Positions 34,401 through 48,619 of a stretch of 64,000 bases of DNA are shown piece by piece. The translations under genes were made by a program, and so were the position numbers. The DNA comes from Toxorhynchites rutilus septentrionalis (Eukaryota > Arthropoda > Insecta > Diptera > Culicidae), in contig NC_073744.1 of the NCBI RefSeq assembly GCF_029784135.1, forward strand, positions 30,672,981-30,736,980, given 5' to 3'. The notes under the pieces are model-generated. The model was not told the DNA's origin. It did not search any database and worked only from the letters and a program-made list of their open reading frames with translations. The first letter of the stretch is position 1. Each line of letters begins with the position of its first letter.

Positions 34401-35960
34401 CAATCACAAGTCGTTTCGTTCTTTGGAGCTTTTCAAGCTAACTAGAGGGTCGTTGGAAGTGCAATCGCTCGGCATCATAATGTGCGTTAGCAAAGCTGCT
34501 ACTTGACACAACAGAAAACACTCCCGGACAGCATCCAAAAAAAAACTGCACTTCCTCTCGGGGGAACATCATTATGGAAATGGTTGGTGCTGCTGTTTGT
34601 GTTTGTGTAACTAAGCAAAGCTTGGAAGCTGATTTGGTTGGCGCGCTGGTTAGCCTCCATTCTGGGCCAGAATTTCAAAACTTCCAGTTTCTATAGCAGC
34701 TAACGCGCGAAGGACGCGCGATGCTCGGAAGTGGTGATTTCTGTTCCCCGATCCCATAGCACCACACCCACACACATACATACATTCAAGCGTGCACACC
34801 ACATATATTTATCCTGGTCCAGTTTCAGTCTTTCCTCAGAACATCGCGCGAAAGAAGACTCCGCACTCCGCTGGTGACCCCGCCGCGTCCATTCGCCCCG
34901 GGGTTGGCCATGGATGGGGAAGGGGAAGGGACACGTCGGGACACGGGGCGGCAGCGGAGAAAAGCCCCGGGCCGTATTTTATTTTATTCGCGAATGTGTG
35001 TCTTCCAGTTTGGCGGAGGTTGATCGCAGGGTGGACTTCACAATTCAAATGTGGACGACACAGTGGAGGGAAGGGGTCGCGGGGTCGAGCCGAGCGCCGG
35101 GAAAGAAGGACTCGTGTGGCGAAACTCGCGCTTCGAACGTGTGTGAATGCATACATGTCGTGACGGTCGAGAAGGAAGGGCCCGAACCGGGGGAAAGCGA
35201 AGGGTGGCAAAGAAAGAAAAGCTAAGGGCGATTTGGACGAAAACGCGAGACACGGCGGCGATGCTCGTTGGAAAATCGCGCACAGAAAAGCGTTTGCTGC
35301 TGCTGCTGCTGCTGGATGGGATGTGATGTGATGGGATGGGATGCTGATGCCTTGGCTCGGGACGGATCGATAATGTGGGTGGGTGGGCACTCAGCCGTTG
35401 CCGCTGCTGGTCAGGTCATATGCGAAGAACTAGGGTGGACGACCAGTGCCACATATTCTGGCCGGCAGCTGGCTGACAAGAGAAGGGAAGAGGGGAAAGA
35501 AGCGGGAAAGACGCGCGTGAAGGTGGCACGAGGGTGATGTGATTAAGAAGAGCGAAACGCCAACAACGATAGGAAGACTGACAAGGGTCCGGCGAGAAAA
35601 ATATGTATGAGTTTTTCCGCAGGGGTTGGAGGATGATATAAGCGCATTTCAGCTTTCTTCTTCGGCGAGGCGCGCTATTTTAGAGTGGCTTGGGGAATAA
35701 ACCGGCAACGTATCGGCGGCCAAGGGGGAGAAAAGCGCAAAAAATAAAGACGAAAGGGATAGTCTTGGATGGACGGACGGACGGACAAACGCGAGCATGT
35801 GTACGGTTCGGTTTGATTATTTTTTGTGGAATTTTATCGATTGGAAAGACTGCAAGATGGCATATATTATCCGGGCGAGGAGGACTTTAATTTTCCAAGC
35901 GGGTGTACTTTATCCGTGGCGAAGAATCGACAGTAGGCATTGCATTGCAATGAGAAACAT
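34401..35960. other. GC-rich non-repetitive island
   Basis: The most GC-rich part of the window (about 34800-35550), with many CG dinucleotides. Long overlapping frames on both strands (184 codons minus at 34836-35390; 123 codons plus at 34792-35163) are what high GC produces by chance; none shows a domain. It could be a promoter-type or untranslated region of a host gene. Confidence 0.4.
35288..35312. repeat. (TGC)n run followed by GGGATG repeats
   Basis: About seven TGC units and then ATGGGATGTGATGTGATGGG. Both are short and uninterrupted. Confidence 0.7.
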
Positions 35961-37140
35961 GCGATAATAAAGATCAGCCAAAGCACATGTGTGGCAATCG
36001 TTCTCTTTTCTTCAACCGAAACTGATAGCCGAAGGAAAGCTTTGCTGAAATAAGATTTACTCTGTCATCCTCAAAACAGCCGCGGGAATTGTGAGTGTTT
36101 AGTTCAATTAACCAATCATAACATAAACAGATCCTGTTATCATTAGCAGTTTTGAAAGAATTTGACAAGTTGGCATTTGCCCAGCAGGCATATCCTTTAT
36201 TCTATGAACACATCGTTAAACGATTATCCTTATTCGATATGTAAATTGCGCTCACTCCTGGGATAATTTGAGTAACTGCTGTAAGTCCGTTATGCTATAA
36301 ATCAAACGAAGTTTATGATTATTGTTTATGACTTGGTTTATACCTTTTCTCTTTCTTCGTTCGTTGCTGTCAGTTTATGCAGTCACTATCCTACATTTAT
36401 GCGTTTCTGATAAACTCATGTATGATGTACTCTTACGCACTCACCATTGCCGTAGAAACATCATCAGTTTTACCGATCGCATTCCTATTACACTGCAATA
36501 AATATTATATTGATGCGAGTTATAAACTCTAAAAGATCTGGGAACTTAGCATGTTGAATGATTTTTCGTTTATCAACATATTCTTATTTATTTGCAATTA
36601 TCTTTCGTTTGGTACAAAGCAATTTCACGCCAAATTCATGGGCGCTAACCCCTCTTCGATTTTTTGATACTTTGTACAGGCTGTTGCAAAAAAAATAATT
36701 TTCCCTTTCAAATGGCTAATGTTAATTGGGACTGATCTTCCGTAACTTGAAACTCAGTTGTCACTTTAGAACATGGTGTTCCACGAAATTACTGGAAAGT
36801 TAAAGGACGTTTTTGAAAAATTAACTTACCATTTGAAACCTCAGTCAAATATTTCATTTAATATCAGGTGTGCAAACAAAAAGACGCCGGTTTTCCCTTA
36901 TGTGGTGCGAGTAGTAATTTTTAGTCAGAGAAGTCCAAAATCCAAAAGCGTCACAGTTTGAGCTTAGGTACTTGTAAACAATTTCCCATCATTGTTGGTT
37001 GGCAAAATCGAGCCGAGAAAACCTGTTTAATTCGAAGAAATCTGCGGCTGAAGCGCATCGAATGATTGTGGATACTTTTGGTGAGAGCGATATTAGTGGA
37101 AAAATGTGCCCCAACGATTGTATAGCATTCCCCCTGAAAG
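35961..37140. other. AT-rich stretch, nothing recognised
   Basis: Short frames only; no repeat shared with the rest of the window was found. Confidence 0.4.
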
Positions 37141-37220
37141 ACAGTTACCCGAATTCTAATCATCCGAATGCGACAAATACCCGAATGTAACATTCAACAG
37201 AATGCAACATACCCGAGTGT
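37141..37220. repeat. Iterated ACCCGAATG array, family vii, with CAG start
   Basis: CAGTTACCCGAATTCTAATC begins an array of four to five CCGAATG-like units. This is the same motif as at 23103-23190. The CAG start resembles the pogo-like families, but TA is not present in front. Confidence 0.5.
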
Positions 37221-37365
37221 ATTATTTGCTGCTATATTTTATTGAAATGTATTTTTATATTTAATGGGCGTTATTAATATGATCATAGTTGTACATTCAA
37301 AGGTATTCAAGAACTCGTATATTGCGTAGGTAAAGCAAAACGAGAAAAAGAGGCGTTGCGTACTA

Positions 37366-37491
37366 CACTGCGTTCCACAACTATAGAACCACTCATTTTT
37401 TCTGAGTTTCCAGGGATATGCAAGAAGTCGGTTGAATTGAAGTGTGTAGTGTAGAATACACTATAACTATCCATAGTTGTGAAACGCAGTG
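37366..37491. mobile_element. Tc1/mariner-type MITE, 126 bp
   Basis: TA at 37364-37365 and 37492-37493 flank CACTGCGTTCCACAACTATA and its inverse ATAGTTGTGAAACGCAGTG, about 20 of 22 matching. It is non-coding. Confidence 0.8.
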
Positions 37492-37493
37492 TA

Positions 37494-38288
37494 CATGACA
37501 GAGGGAGCTTGATGGTTTAGCATTGCTTCTCCGAGTAATGTATTGAACCTTTTCTTCGTATAATGTATCGAGATGTTGTGGAAAATGTTATGCTAAGAAT
37601 AAGAATAAATACCGCTGATTTGGATGTATCTGTTCCCCTTTTGGGTAGCACGTTCACACATCGTAAAAAGGAATATCACATTACCCATCATATAAAACTA
37701 GCGCACAAATAAGAAAATTTGCTTTACACTAGCAATGTATTTATAATCTTTGCCATCGCTGTAGAGATAACATAAAAATGAAAAAGATGCTTATGTATAG
37801 GCTGACCAAATAGTTCAGGAATAAAAAAGCGGGACAAGTAAGCAATAAAAAAAATATTTTGATATTTTTCGAGGAATTTCATTGAGTGAATAAAACCGAG
37901 TGTAAATTGAAATTTTCCTTCGTCCACATGTAGTCCATATCAGAAAAAAATTATAGGAGGTTGTGTCCAAGATACGACCGCATTGTGGACGTAGAACTAC
38001 GCTATTATTTTATATGAGTCGCAATTACAACGGATATAATTTTATAATGCTGTGAAAATAACTGCTCATTAGAATGATTCATTCTTGGCCTCGCAGAAAG
38101 CACACGCAATTTGTTTTATGTCAATGCATTGAAAATTTACCACGAACGCTATTCCGGTGTCCTTTTCCGCAATTGACATAAACTCAGCTACAGTCGATTA
38201 TATAATTGTTGCACCAGCACCATTATTCCACATCCCATAACTACATCAATATATCTTTGACACCGCGTGGATACAACAACAATGACAA
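37494..38288. other. AT-rich stretch with a copy of repeat C
   Basis: The only recognisable item is GGTTGTGTCCAAGATACGAC with GCATTGTGGACGTAGAACTA at 37957-38005, a copy of repeat C. The rest shows no gene or repeat. Confidence 0.45.
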
Positions 38289-38290
38289 TA

Positions 38291-40097
38291 CAGTAACGTC
38301 TCGATTATATCACTGGGCGTTTTTATCACGTCTCGTTTATATCACTCTCGATTTTATCACTGAAAATGTTTCGTTTATATCACGTTTTTCGAAACATAAG
38401 AAATACTATGCAAAGTTCAATTCGTCGTTATTGATAAAAAAAATTAAAATTAAGCAGAAAAAATGATTTCGAAGTGTTCATATCGCCTCTAGTGATCAGC
38501 CGTATTCACTTAACTTACGGAACGTTTTTTTTTACTATGGGATTTGTAGCGAATATTGCGTTTTTCTTTTGAAAGCCCCTCGTACTTTTTTCATGAGCAC
38601 AAAATCAACAACTATGAATGATTCTGAACAATTTTCTTTTTAATTGTTTTCAATGAGATATACGGTCTGTGCCGTTTCTCGAGATTCATCCGTGAAAGAA
38701 TCAGTAATACAGTATTCTATTTAGTCAATTGTTGAAACTCCATTGGAATGTAGCCGATGATACATTTTTATTATATCTTAGGCGAATTGAAATTTTTATT
38801 TATTCCTTTGGAACGACAAATAGTCGGTGTTGAGTTAGACCGGACCATGTGACATTTTTACGATTTCGAGAAAAACGAGTGTGAAGTGTGGTGATATAAG
38901 GAGTTTTCATTGATCGTTTCATTTTCGATAATTTTCGGTTTTATTTTCGGTAATTTATTCCTGCTGTATCCTCCGGGATATGAATCGGTGGTATGTTAGA
39001 AAAGTGTGTGATTTGACTAGTTAACGGTATCCGACTTGTATGCTATAGGAAGTAATCAATTCCATGTCAAGCCTTACGTGACCATAGACGATAGAAAGTT
39101 GGCCATTAAATATTATAATTTATTTAAGTTTAGGAGAATAAAGATTGATTCACTTGCAATCATTTTAGTTTAGTAGTGTCTTAATTTTGAAAAGAGTAAT
39201 TCGTAATTCGTAAGCCTAAAATATTGTATGTGGTGGAAAGTTTTCGGCCGATTATCGGGTAATAAATAGTCTCAACCAGGTATATAAATTCGACGAATCT
39301 AGTTTACTTTTCAAAACATTAAAACAGGAATTGCAGGAATCAATTTTGACTAATCCAAATAACTTTCATATCGTGTTCCTATTTCTCTGATACTCTTAAA
39401 CTGCCATTGATAATAACTGGAAGATCGAATAATCCTCGATGTTTCAAAGATTTGTCACTTCCAATATACTACCGAGGCTCTGCTGTTGCTTCGATAAACC
39501 GGCAACTATTTCGTTTATGGTTTCAAAATCAGTTTCTTCTGCGCACCATTGAGAGGATTAATTTTTCTCTAATAATAGATTAATATGAGCTTTTTCTACA
39601 AATGCCGAACGCAATTTCTATTGGCCAACCAATGGGCCAAGCAACAATTCGAAATATAAAATTTATCTATCGAGAAAAATTAAAAACGACAATCATGCTT
39701 CATTCAGAAACACTGAACAAGGCACTAAAGAACGTTGAAAGGTGTATTGCTTTGGTTCTTTTACTATTCGAGTCTTAGCGCCATGTTTCATCCACCACAA
39801 TCAACAAATCTTGAAAACGAGTAGGTGTGGTAGAATTATTAAAAAGGAGATTTCTCTGTCCAACTTGTTGAAAATCATAGCTTCTGAGACTCAGATAGTT
39901 GTATCGGTACTCGAAGAATAAAGAATGTGTTAGAGTGTCACATGTTATCAATATTGAGAATTGGCAATTAGAAAGGAATGAAGATATTGATTTTGAGGAA
40001 TATTGAAGAAAAAAACAGATTTTTTATTACAAAAAAAAATCTGTTTCCAATATATCACATTTCCATTATATCACGTGATATAACCGAGACGTCACTG
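38291..40097. mobile_element. Pogo-like element, family ii, 1807 bp
   Basis: TA at 38289-38290 and 40098-40099 flank CAGTAACGTCTCGATTATAT and its inverse, which reads CAGTGACGTCTCGGTTATAT from the right. Next to the left end the motif CTCGATTATATCAC is repeated four times with variation over about 100 bp. The interior is AT-rich and has no transposase I can recognise, so it is either a large non-autonomous element or an eroded one. Confidence 0.8.
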
Positions 40098-40099
40098 TA

Positions 40100-40799
40100 C
40101 TCGCAATTATCAAATATCATGCTGCATGCTATTGAGTATTGCCTCAGAGGAATCGCACCTCCAGACATTGTTCGTACAACGTAAACCAACCAGCACCAAA
40201 CAAGCGTTCAACATATCATGCATGTACAGCCATACATTGGTGGCTTGAAGCGACTAGGAATATAAACACTTCTCATCATTTTGCGCTATTTTCAAAAGGA
40301 ACGCTTCTGTTGATATTTCTGGAAGTTGCATTACTTTCTCATGCTAAAGAAAAGCGCAGCTGTCATCCTTAGTGGAGAAAGTTATAATACTGGCAAGCGG
40401 AACCAAATCGCATTCAAAACTCAAGAACCACATTCAATTTCTCGGTGTCGAAATAAACGAAATAAACTCTTTCTGTTAATCTCAACAACCTCGAAAAGAG
40501 AAGCATTGCTTCATTATGATCAGGATTAGCGCAAATGCAATCCTAGTTGAAGGCAGTTTTGCGACTGATACGCGTACCAAAATAACTTATAACTTTCCGG
40601 CACGACATTCAAGGTGCTTGGTATGCCCAAAATAATTTTCTGGCGCACAACCTTAACGCCTGCTTCGCCATCGCGTCAGTTCAATGCATTGATGCAATGA
40701 GAAAGGCACCAACGAAGCCTTTATGATGACGGAAAACAAACAATGTTAACTTCTTGGAAAAGAGAGAGTTTTGCTACCGTCAGGCGAAACCAAATAACA
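40100..40799. other. Dispersed-repeat-like DNA, class unknown
   Basis: Partly resembles the neighbouring repeat B (CAAATAACAGCAAAATTCCA and CAAATCGCATTCAAAACTCA are similar), which suggests two related blocks side by side. No protein signal. Confidence 0.35.
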
Positions 40800-41010
40800 G
40801 CAAAATTCCAGAACATTTAATTTCTTGGTGAGCCGACGATAGCCCAGCTTGATGATTCCCACAATGCTAGAGACATCAGCGAGTGAGTAATTTGGTCGCG
40901 CCCACAGCTCAATCCGAAACGAACTCTAGTGATGGTGAAAAACAAGGAAGTACAAGCGATGTTCATTGCTTCGTGTCTAGAACGACACTGAAAATTTGTC
41001 CCCTTCTCCT
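40800..41010. repeat. Dispersed repeat B, inverted relative to 3466-3775
   Basis: See the copy at 3420-3780; shared landmarks are GGTGAGCCGACGATAGCC, GAGTGAGTAATTTGGTCGCG and AGCGATGTTCATTG. Confidence 0.6.
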
Positions 41011-41119
41011 TTCGTTGCTCGTTATTGATGGCATGGATAGGAAAGCTCACAAATCAGCAGAATAAATGTATGGGAACATGAAAATGCTTATAGTTTTCAT
41101 GAATTTTAATCATTTACAC

Positions 41120-41460
41120 ACCAGGGAATTGTAATGTATAGCACATCAAACAAATCTTAAGGTATATCCAATTCGTTTGGTATGTAAACGCCAAAATCCG
41201 TTCGCGACAAAAATAGTTATTAACGTTAACTTCATTTCATAAAAACGTGACCTGTTTTCTGATTTGGCACCCTTAATGAAAGACGTATTTCTACGTCGAA
41301 ATCGGAAATTTTCTAAGATTTGTTTGATGTGCGATACATTGTATTTCTCTAATCCGCGAACGGTTTGAGTTAACGAAAAGTGGAACCATTCCCATTTTAC
41401 CATACATTTTTTCTACCTATTTGTGTGCTTAGCTAACCGTGCTGTCAATATCACACAACT
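41120..41460. repeat. Dispersed repeat A with internal hairpin
   Basis: AATGTATAGCACATCAAACA at 41132 is inverted at 41321-41340 (TGTTTGATGTGCGATACATT), so the unit is itself a hairpin of about 215 bp. The 3-kb copy carries parts of it in inverse order. Confidence 0.6.
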
Positions 41461-41975
41461 TATACATATGTGAGATATGCCTAGATACCACTGCGAATCA
41501 AATGCACATCGTGGAGGAGGAGGGGGGGGGAATATTGCAATGTAAGCTCCGCCTGTTTTTAGCTGTTTATAAATAACTGAGTATAAATAATACATAATAT
41601 GAACAAAAAAATATTGTTTTAGTTCAGGGATGTGCTCGGCCTTACTAGTGACTTCTCGGGTGTGCTTTATTGGGAATTTCGTTGAGAGGGGTCTGAGCGC
41701 TTTCGGTGGTCCTTTACGCCCCATTTTTTTTTTTTGCTAAACGAAAGAAATTTTCGAAGCTTCAGGCGGAACAAGATATTACCACATTTTTATTTTTCCA
41801 AAATATTCCCTTGATTTTCCAACAACTTTGAAGTACATCATACTTCAATCAGACATTTTTTAACATTCCGAGTTATGATTTTTCGCAAAGAAGAGTCAAT
41901 GATTCAAGATACACCCTTATAAAAAAATCAGTCGTAATTAGATTTGGTCGTTTGATAGTGGAAAGGATGATTTTT
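41461..41975. other. AT-rich stretch, nothing recognised
   Basis: It includes a G-rich run at 41512-41531 (GGAGGAGGAGGGGGGGGGAA). No gene or shared repeat. Confidence 0.4.
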
Positions 41976-42495
41976 AAACGGTTTTATTTAGCTTCACCCG
42001 TTTGTATGTACGTTTGTAACTTTGTAACTTTGTCTGTATCGTTTTCCCGCATTAATGCAAATTTCATCACCTTTTGGTTGACCGATTGATATGAAATTTG
42101 GAACACAGCTTTATCTTTGTACTCATCATAAAACTACGTATTCCATGACCTTGAAAATCCAAGATGACGGATCACATATTTTCTCAGAATTCCATCAATA
42201 TGGGTATCAAATAAAAGATTTTGATTAGTAGAACACATTTATTTATGAAAAATGCAAGCCAAAATGGCCGTCACCACAAAATGGCGCCACATATATATAT
42301 TTTTTTTTCAAAATCTCATCAATATGGGTATCAAATGAAATGGCTTGCCTAGTCGAATACAGTTATTTGTGAAACTGCAAATCCAAAATTGTAGCCGCTT
42401 CAAAATAGCGGATTATATATTTTCTCTGAACCCCATCAATATAAGTATCAAATAAAAGGGCTTGACTAGTAGATCACATTCATTTATAAAAAAAA
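41976..42495. repeat. Foldback family FB2 arm followed by repeat D units
   Basis: AAACGGTTTTATTTAGCTTC through GGTTGACCGATTGATATGAA matches the left arm of the FB2 element at 55310. It runs straight into three family D units (CATCAATATGGGTATCAAAT at about 42187, 42321 and 42427). No right arm follows. Confidence 0.65.
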
Positions 42496-42960
42496 AGTAA
42501 ATCTTGAATGGCTGTGCTTCGGACAGCTCCGGGAATCAAATGTCGTCGGGATCTGGTAAGTAATACAGCCTACGTGCTGCAATGAAGTGTAGAAACGCTG
42601 ATCTGCATTTTTTTAAATTCCGTCCAACCACAGCGAACCAAGTGTAATGCATTCTTAAATCAACTTATTATCATTCATTTAGATATTATTTTGCCATAAA
42701 CAGCAAAAGTGAGTGAATATATATACCATTCATGAAATTAGTCATGAGCCGTTACAAAATACTAATGTGTTATGTAATGATATTATGTTAATAGCTAGCA
42801 TGGACTTGGTTCGCTCTGGTTGCAAAGAAAACGAAGTTTTGCGTATCTAGCAGAAACATAATTTGTCCAAACTTCAAATTGAAATATCTCAAAATAATGT
42901 TTTTGGCGCTTGGTTCGTTTTGGCAGAACCCCGACCAAATGATGTACTAAAATCTAGAAA
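42496..42960. other. AT-rich stretch, nothing recognised
   Basis: No gene or shared repeat. Confidence 0.4.
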
Positions 42961-42961
42961 A

Positions 42962-43297
42962 TAAAATTAAAAAAAAAACTTTTTAAGTTAAACGGTTTCT
43001 TTGTGATTAAACATAATAAAGATAATGTACTAAAAGCTAAAAAATAATTAGGCAAGTAGCAGTTAGCAGTTATCATACCCCTTCCTTCATTGATCAAGGA
43101 CATTGATGAGACTAAAACAAAATCGTGAGGCACGTTGGATTTCCATTATCCGCATTTAACGGTTTCATCATATGTCCCACGATTTAATTTTAGTCTCATC
43201 AGTGTTCTTGATTAATAAAGGAAGGGGTATGATAACTGCTAACTGCTACTTGCCTAATTATTTTCTAGCTTTTAGTACATTATCTGTATTATTATTA
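42962..43297. repeat. Hairpin family H, full palindrome with about 120-bp arms
   Basis: 43012-43134 (GATAATGTACTAAAAGCTAA, GGCAAGTAGCAGTTAGCAGT, CATACCCCTTCC) is inverted at 43170-43292 with few mismatches. The loop of about 40 bp includes GGATTTCCATTATCCGC. Single or partial copies are at 28300-28475 and 55745-56015. It is a non-autonomous hairpin element of unknown class. Confidence 0.75.
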
Positions 43298-43301
43298 TGT
43301 A

Positions 43302-43620
43302 CAGATCCCGTTCGATTTTGGCACGTTTTGTTTTTGACACTGTTTGATTTTGGCACATTTGCACATGACATAAAGGCAACTTTATCTTTAGCCCCAGAGC
43401 AGCAGACTCTTCAGTGTACATCAAAGTTTTCCCAAAGAAAGCCTTATAAAAAAGGACCGATTCATCGATATTGTACACCTGTTCAGGAGTTAATCTTCGC
43501 TCTTGCACGTTAGATAAAAAATCCAGTTTGAAGGGTCCCACGAATCAAACCACTATGTTGAACTTGCCCCTCGGAAATTTGGCGAATAAACAAAAACTAA
43601 AGTGAGGCTGGTTCGACATA
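43302..43620 (-). mobile_element. Pogo/Tigger element remnant, family vi
   Basis: TA at 43300-43301 then CAGATCCCGTTCGATTTTGG with repeated TTTGATTTTGGCAC motifs, joined at about 43370-43382 to transposase coding sequence on the minus strand. It abuts the hairpin repeat H. Most of the element is deleted. Confidence 0.7.
43383..43541 (-). pseudogene. Pogo/Tigger-type (DDE_1) transposase fragment
   Basis: About 53 residues remain: LTPEQVYNIDESVLFYKAFF followed by GKTLMYTEESAALGLKI. The D in YNIDES corresponds to the first catalytic aspartate of jerky/Tigger/pogo transposases. The intact family has about 450-550 residues, including a CENP-B-like DNA-binding region that is missing here. After GLKI the sequence runs directly into the terminal repeat, so the deletion joined mid-gene to the element end. 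This fragment links the iterated-motif terminus to the pogo superfamily. Confidence 0.75.
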
Positions 43621-43978
43621 AGCGGAACTAATAAGGGCGAGTTTTAAGAACAATTTTCATCTCGCTAGTCAAAAATTATTATTTTTCTCAAATTCTAATG
43701 AAATTATCGAAATCAAAAACAACTTTAACCACATTGTCTCCTGCAACAAGGCCGATAAATGTTTGAAAGGTCACTAACCGATCTCTGATAAAAAGAAACC
43801 ATAGTTTAAGCACAAAAGGTTTTCGAACAAATCGCGTAGTACGACATATTTGTTTTCTCTTCATACTCAAAATACGGTACAGATTGATAAAAAGACGGGA
43901 CTATAAAAAATGGTTGAAAAACTCAAATTCCGTTCAAAGCGGTATGTTTGGTCAGTCTACTTATATACTTATATACTT
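43621..43978. other. AT-rich stretch, nothing recognised
   Basis: It may include further decayed pogo sequence upstream of the transposase fragment. No clear signal. Confidence 0.35.
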
Positions 43979-46110
<2,132 letters not shown>

Positions 46111-46172
<62 letters not shown>

Positions 46173-46225
46173 AATGGATTTCTGTCTGTCTGATTCTTAT
46201 GTACTCGGAAACTACTGAACCGATC

Positions 46226-46305
<80 letters not shown>

Positions 46306-46327
46306 TAGATAGATAGATAGATAGATA
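46111..46327. repeat. (TA)n, inverted mini-me tip, (TA)n, (GATA)n
   Basis: TA tract 46111-46170, then a 60-bp segment (46171-46230) exactly inverse to 45262-45321, then TA to about 46301, then about six GATA units to 46327. The inverted tip includes ACTACTGAACCGATCGACAT. Confidence 0.85.
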
Positions 46328-46329
46328 CT

Positions 46330-48610
46330 CCATACAAATAGATAAAGTTAATTGACATCATAAGTAGAAGGAAAGTCAAAGGGAAAAGGAAAGCAGAGAG
46401 AAGAATTCATAATGAGCAGTGATTCTGAGGAATCTACCGTCCGACCCACATGCCCTGATTTCAACATTTCAACGACCCAAACTATAATCAACGTAATTAG
46501 TATCCGAAGTAAAGTGTTTTCGTAAACCAAATTTCAAATATATGATTTCTTCCAAGTCAAGGCCACAGCAAATCATTCCTGTTCAATGACCAAAGTCAAC
46601 GAGCAACCTAAGATTTGAAACGAGTCCATACACAGATCTAAAATCGTCACTTCGACGCAAAACGGCACACACTCGAGTGAAGCGGGGAGCCGAAGCTATC
46701 GCCCCACCGTCCCAAAAGTCAAACAATGATCTAACTAGCTGTGGTTCTCGAAAAATAAAAACAAATAAATTCGGCCGTCGTCGGTCGAGCGAAATCTCGA
46801 ACCCCTTGCCGCACGATTTTAGTTCTCCCCCTCCGACGAGAATCCTTAAAACACGCAAACGGTCACCGGCCACGGCGTGGCACGTGAACCGAGCAGAACC
46901 CCTCCCAAAAGGACAGTTGTTTTAAGCAACTTTCAGTAGTCAGTAGCGCTCCTTCTTCCAGCATCAACTGGGTAGCGGCAGCGGCGCTGAGATGAGGAGA
47001 ATAAAAAAAAGAATAGTTGGGGTAAAGAAAGGCGAAATTCTCCTCCATTAGGCACGAGATTGATTTTACACCACGGGGATGACCGAACCGGGCCAAACAG
47101 GACGTGCGGACGCTCCGAACGGATGGGAGGATGGATGGCCGTGCGGACGGAAGGGCGACGCCGGGCCCAGTCGAAGAAATGATGATAGTTTATTTTCACT
47201 TACCTTTTTCCATCGCATCGATGGCGATGGCAAAGCGCGCGCCTAGGATATATTGTGTATGCTTTATCAGCATCGGGAAACAACGACAATAACAAAGCGC
47301 AAAAAGGACAAAGGATGAGAAGGTACGAGATTCCGGTCAGCAGATAAAAGAACTCAATTTTGATGCTTGATTAAAAAGAGAGAGAAACCAAAATAAACTA
47401 GAATATTTAGAAGCAGAAGCTCAACCGGACACGGGCCCAAAACTAGATGAAGATCACATTCGCACACATCGCACACAAATACAGCCACTGCCACATACCA
47501 ATTCGCGCGAGAGCGTCCACCACATGTGCTAATCGATAAGAAAGGTTTTTTTTTCCTTTGTTGTAGTTTCTTCTTCTACTACCTCGTACTCTTCCCCGTC
47601 CGTGCCAGCTCGCGTATCCTTCCGCGCGGAGTAAAATAAACCATTCTTTCCTCGGGATCCACACTTCGACAAAGCGAACGTCGGCGACGGCTGGCAAAAA
47701 AAAGACCGTTGTCCACTTTCTTCGAAATCCGCCGTCCAGAGAAAAGGATGCTGTTCTTGTTCCTTCTGTTTGCGCCCGACCGTGCCTCGAGCGCGTGTTT
47801 GTGTATGTATGTATGCATGTGGCTCTGGACAGTGTCCGGTGCTGCTATTTGGCGTTTTTGCAGTCATTGCGCTGCAAAAGTTTTCAATTTCTCCAATTGC
47901 GAGCCATTTAGGCTGAGTGAAATGGTTTCGTCATAAGTTTTTCAGCTCCCATCGTCACAATCGAACGGAATCGTTTTCTCCTAGACTATTTCGCCTTCCG
48001 ACTAGGCGACTAAGGACTCGAGTCCGACTTTTATCCATCCACGAACAAAACTACGGCTGGCCGGCAGGTCTTCGTTGTGTATATTCAAATTTATTTGTAT
48101 AAGTAGCAGGGGGGCAGAAGAAAAACGGCATACATAAGAAAGACCAGTCATATGTGTGTGCCGCGCCGCCACCTCCGAGAGAAAGAGAGTTGGGCCAAAT
48201 CCTATGCATGCGAAAGAAGGTAAGATATGTACGCAATCTAGCACCGAACCAGCAACGATCCCTGACCATCGTAGTCGTTGTCGCAATCTTCTCCGTCGCA
48301 ATCGACAACAGTTTGGGGGGCTCTCTAGCCCCAGCTTTCCATCCAGGAAGAAAAGATGCCTTATGTGTGTCCTGTTTTTCTCCCCACGCACCACCCATAC
48401 CGGTGGAGATTGTGTCCATCCGGTTGTCGTGAGGATTTGTGCGTTATGCAAATATCTCGGACTACTCGGTCTCGCCGTGTTCTTATTTCCATTTAACCCT
48501 CCCCCGTCCCGCGTCCCACGTATGTTTCTGCTTTCCGCCGACTCCAGTTGTTACCTCATCTCTTCGTCTCTGCTTAAACTAAAAAAAATCACTACCAACC
48601 AACGAATTTT
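46330..48610. other. Non-repetitive GC-richer island
   Basis: Unique-looking sequence from about 46580, with many overlapping frames up to 153 codons and no recognised domain. One exon-like segment (47204-47273) is listed separately. Dispersed repeats are absent, in contrast to both flanks. Confidence 0.4.
47204..47273 (-). other. Candidate exon with strong donor site
   Basis: The minus strand reads from an ATG at 47273 as MLIKHTQYILGARFAIAIDA then MEK, and meets a near-perfect donor AAAAAG/GTAAGTG at 47204/47203. The frame stays open upstream to about 47340, so the ATG need not be the start; an acceptor AAAG at about 47260-47263 after a pyrimidine-rich tract is possible. The segment lies in a GC-rich island. 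I do not recognise the peptide. It could be a small first coding exon or an internal exon of a minus-strand host gene. Confidence 0.3.
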
Positions 48611-48619
48611 CATATGACC

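Noticed and set aside
34836..35390. A 184-codon protein in the GC-rich island
   Set aside because: Frames on both strands are open at the same place, composition is low in complexity, and no domain is visible; high GC explains the length.
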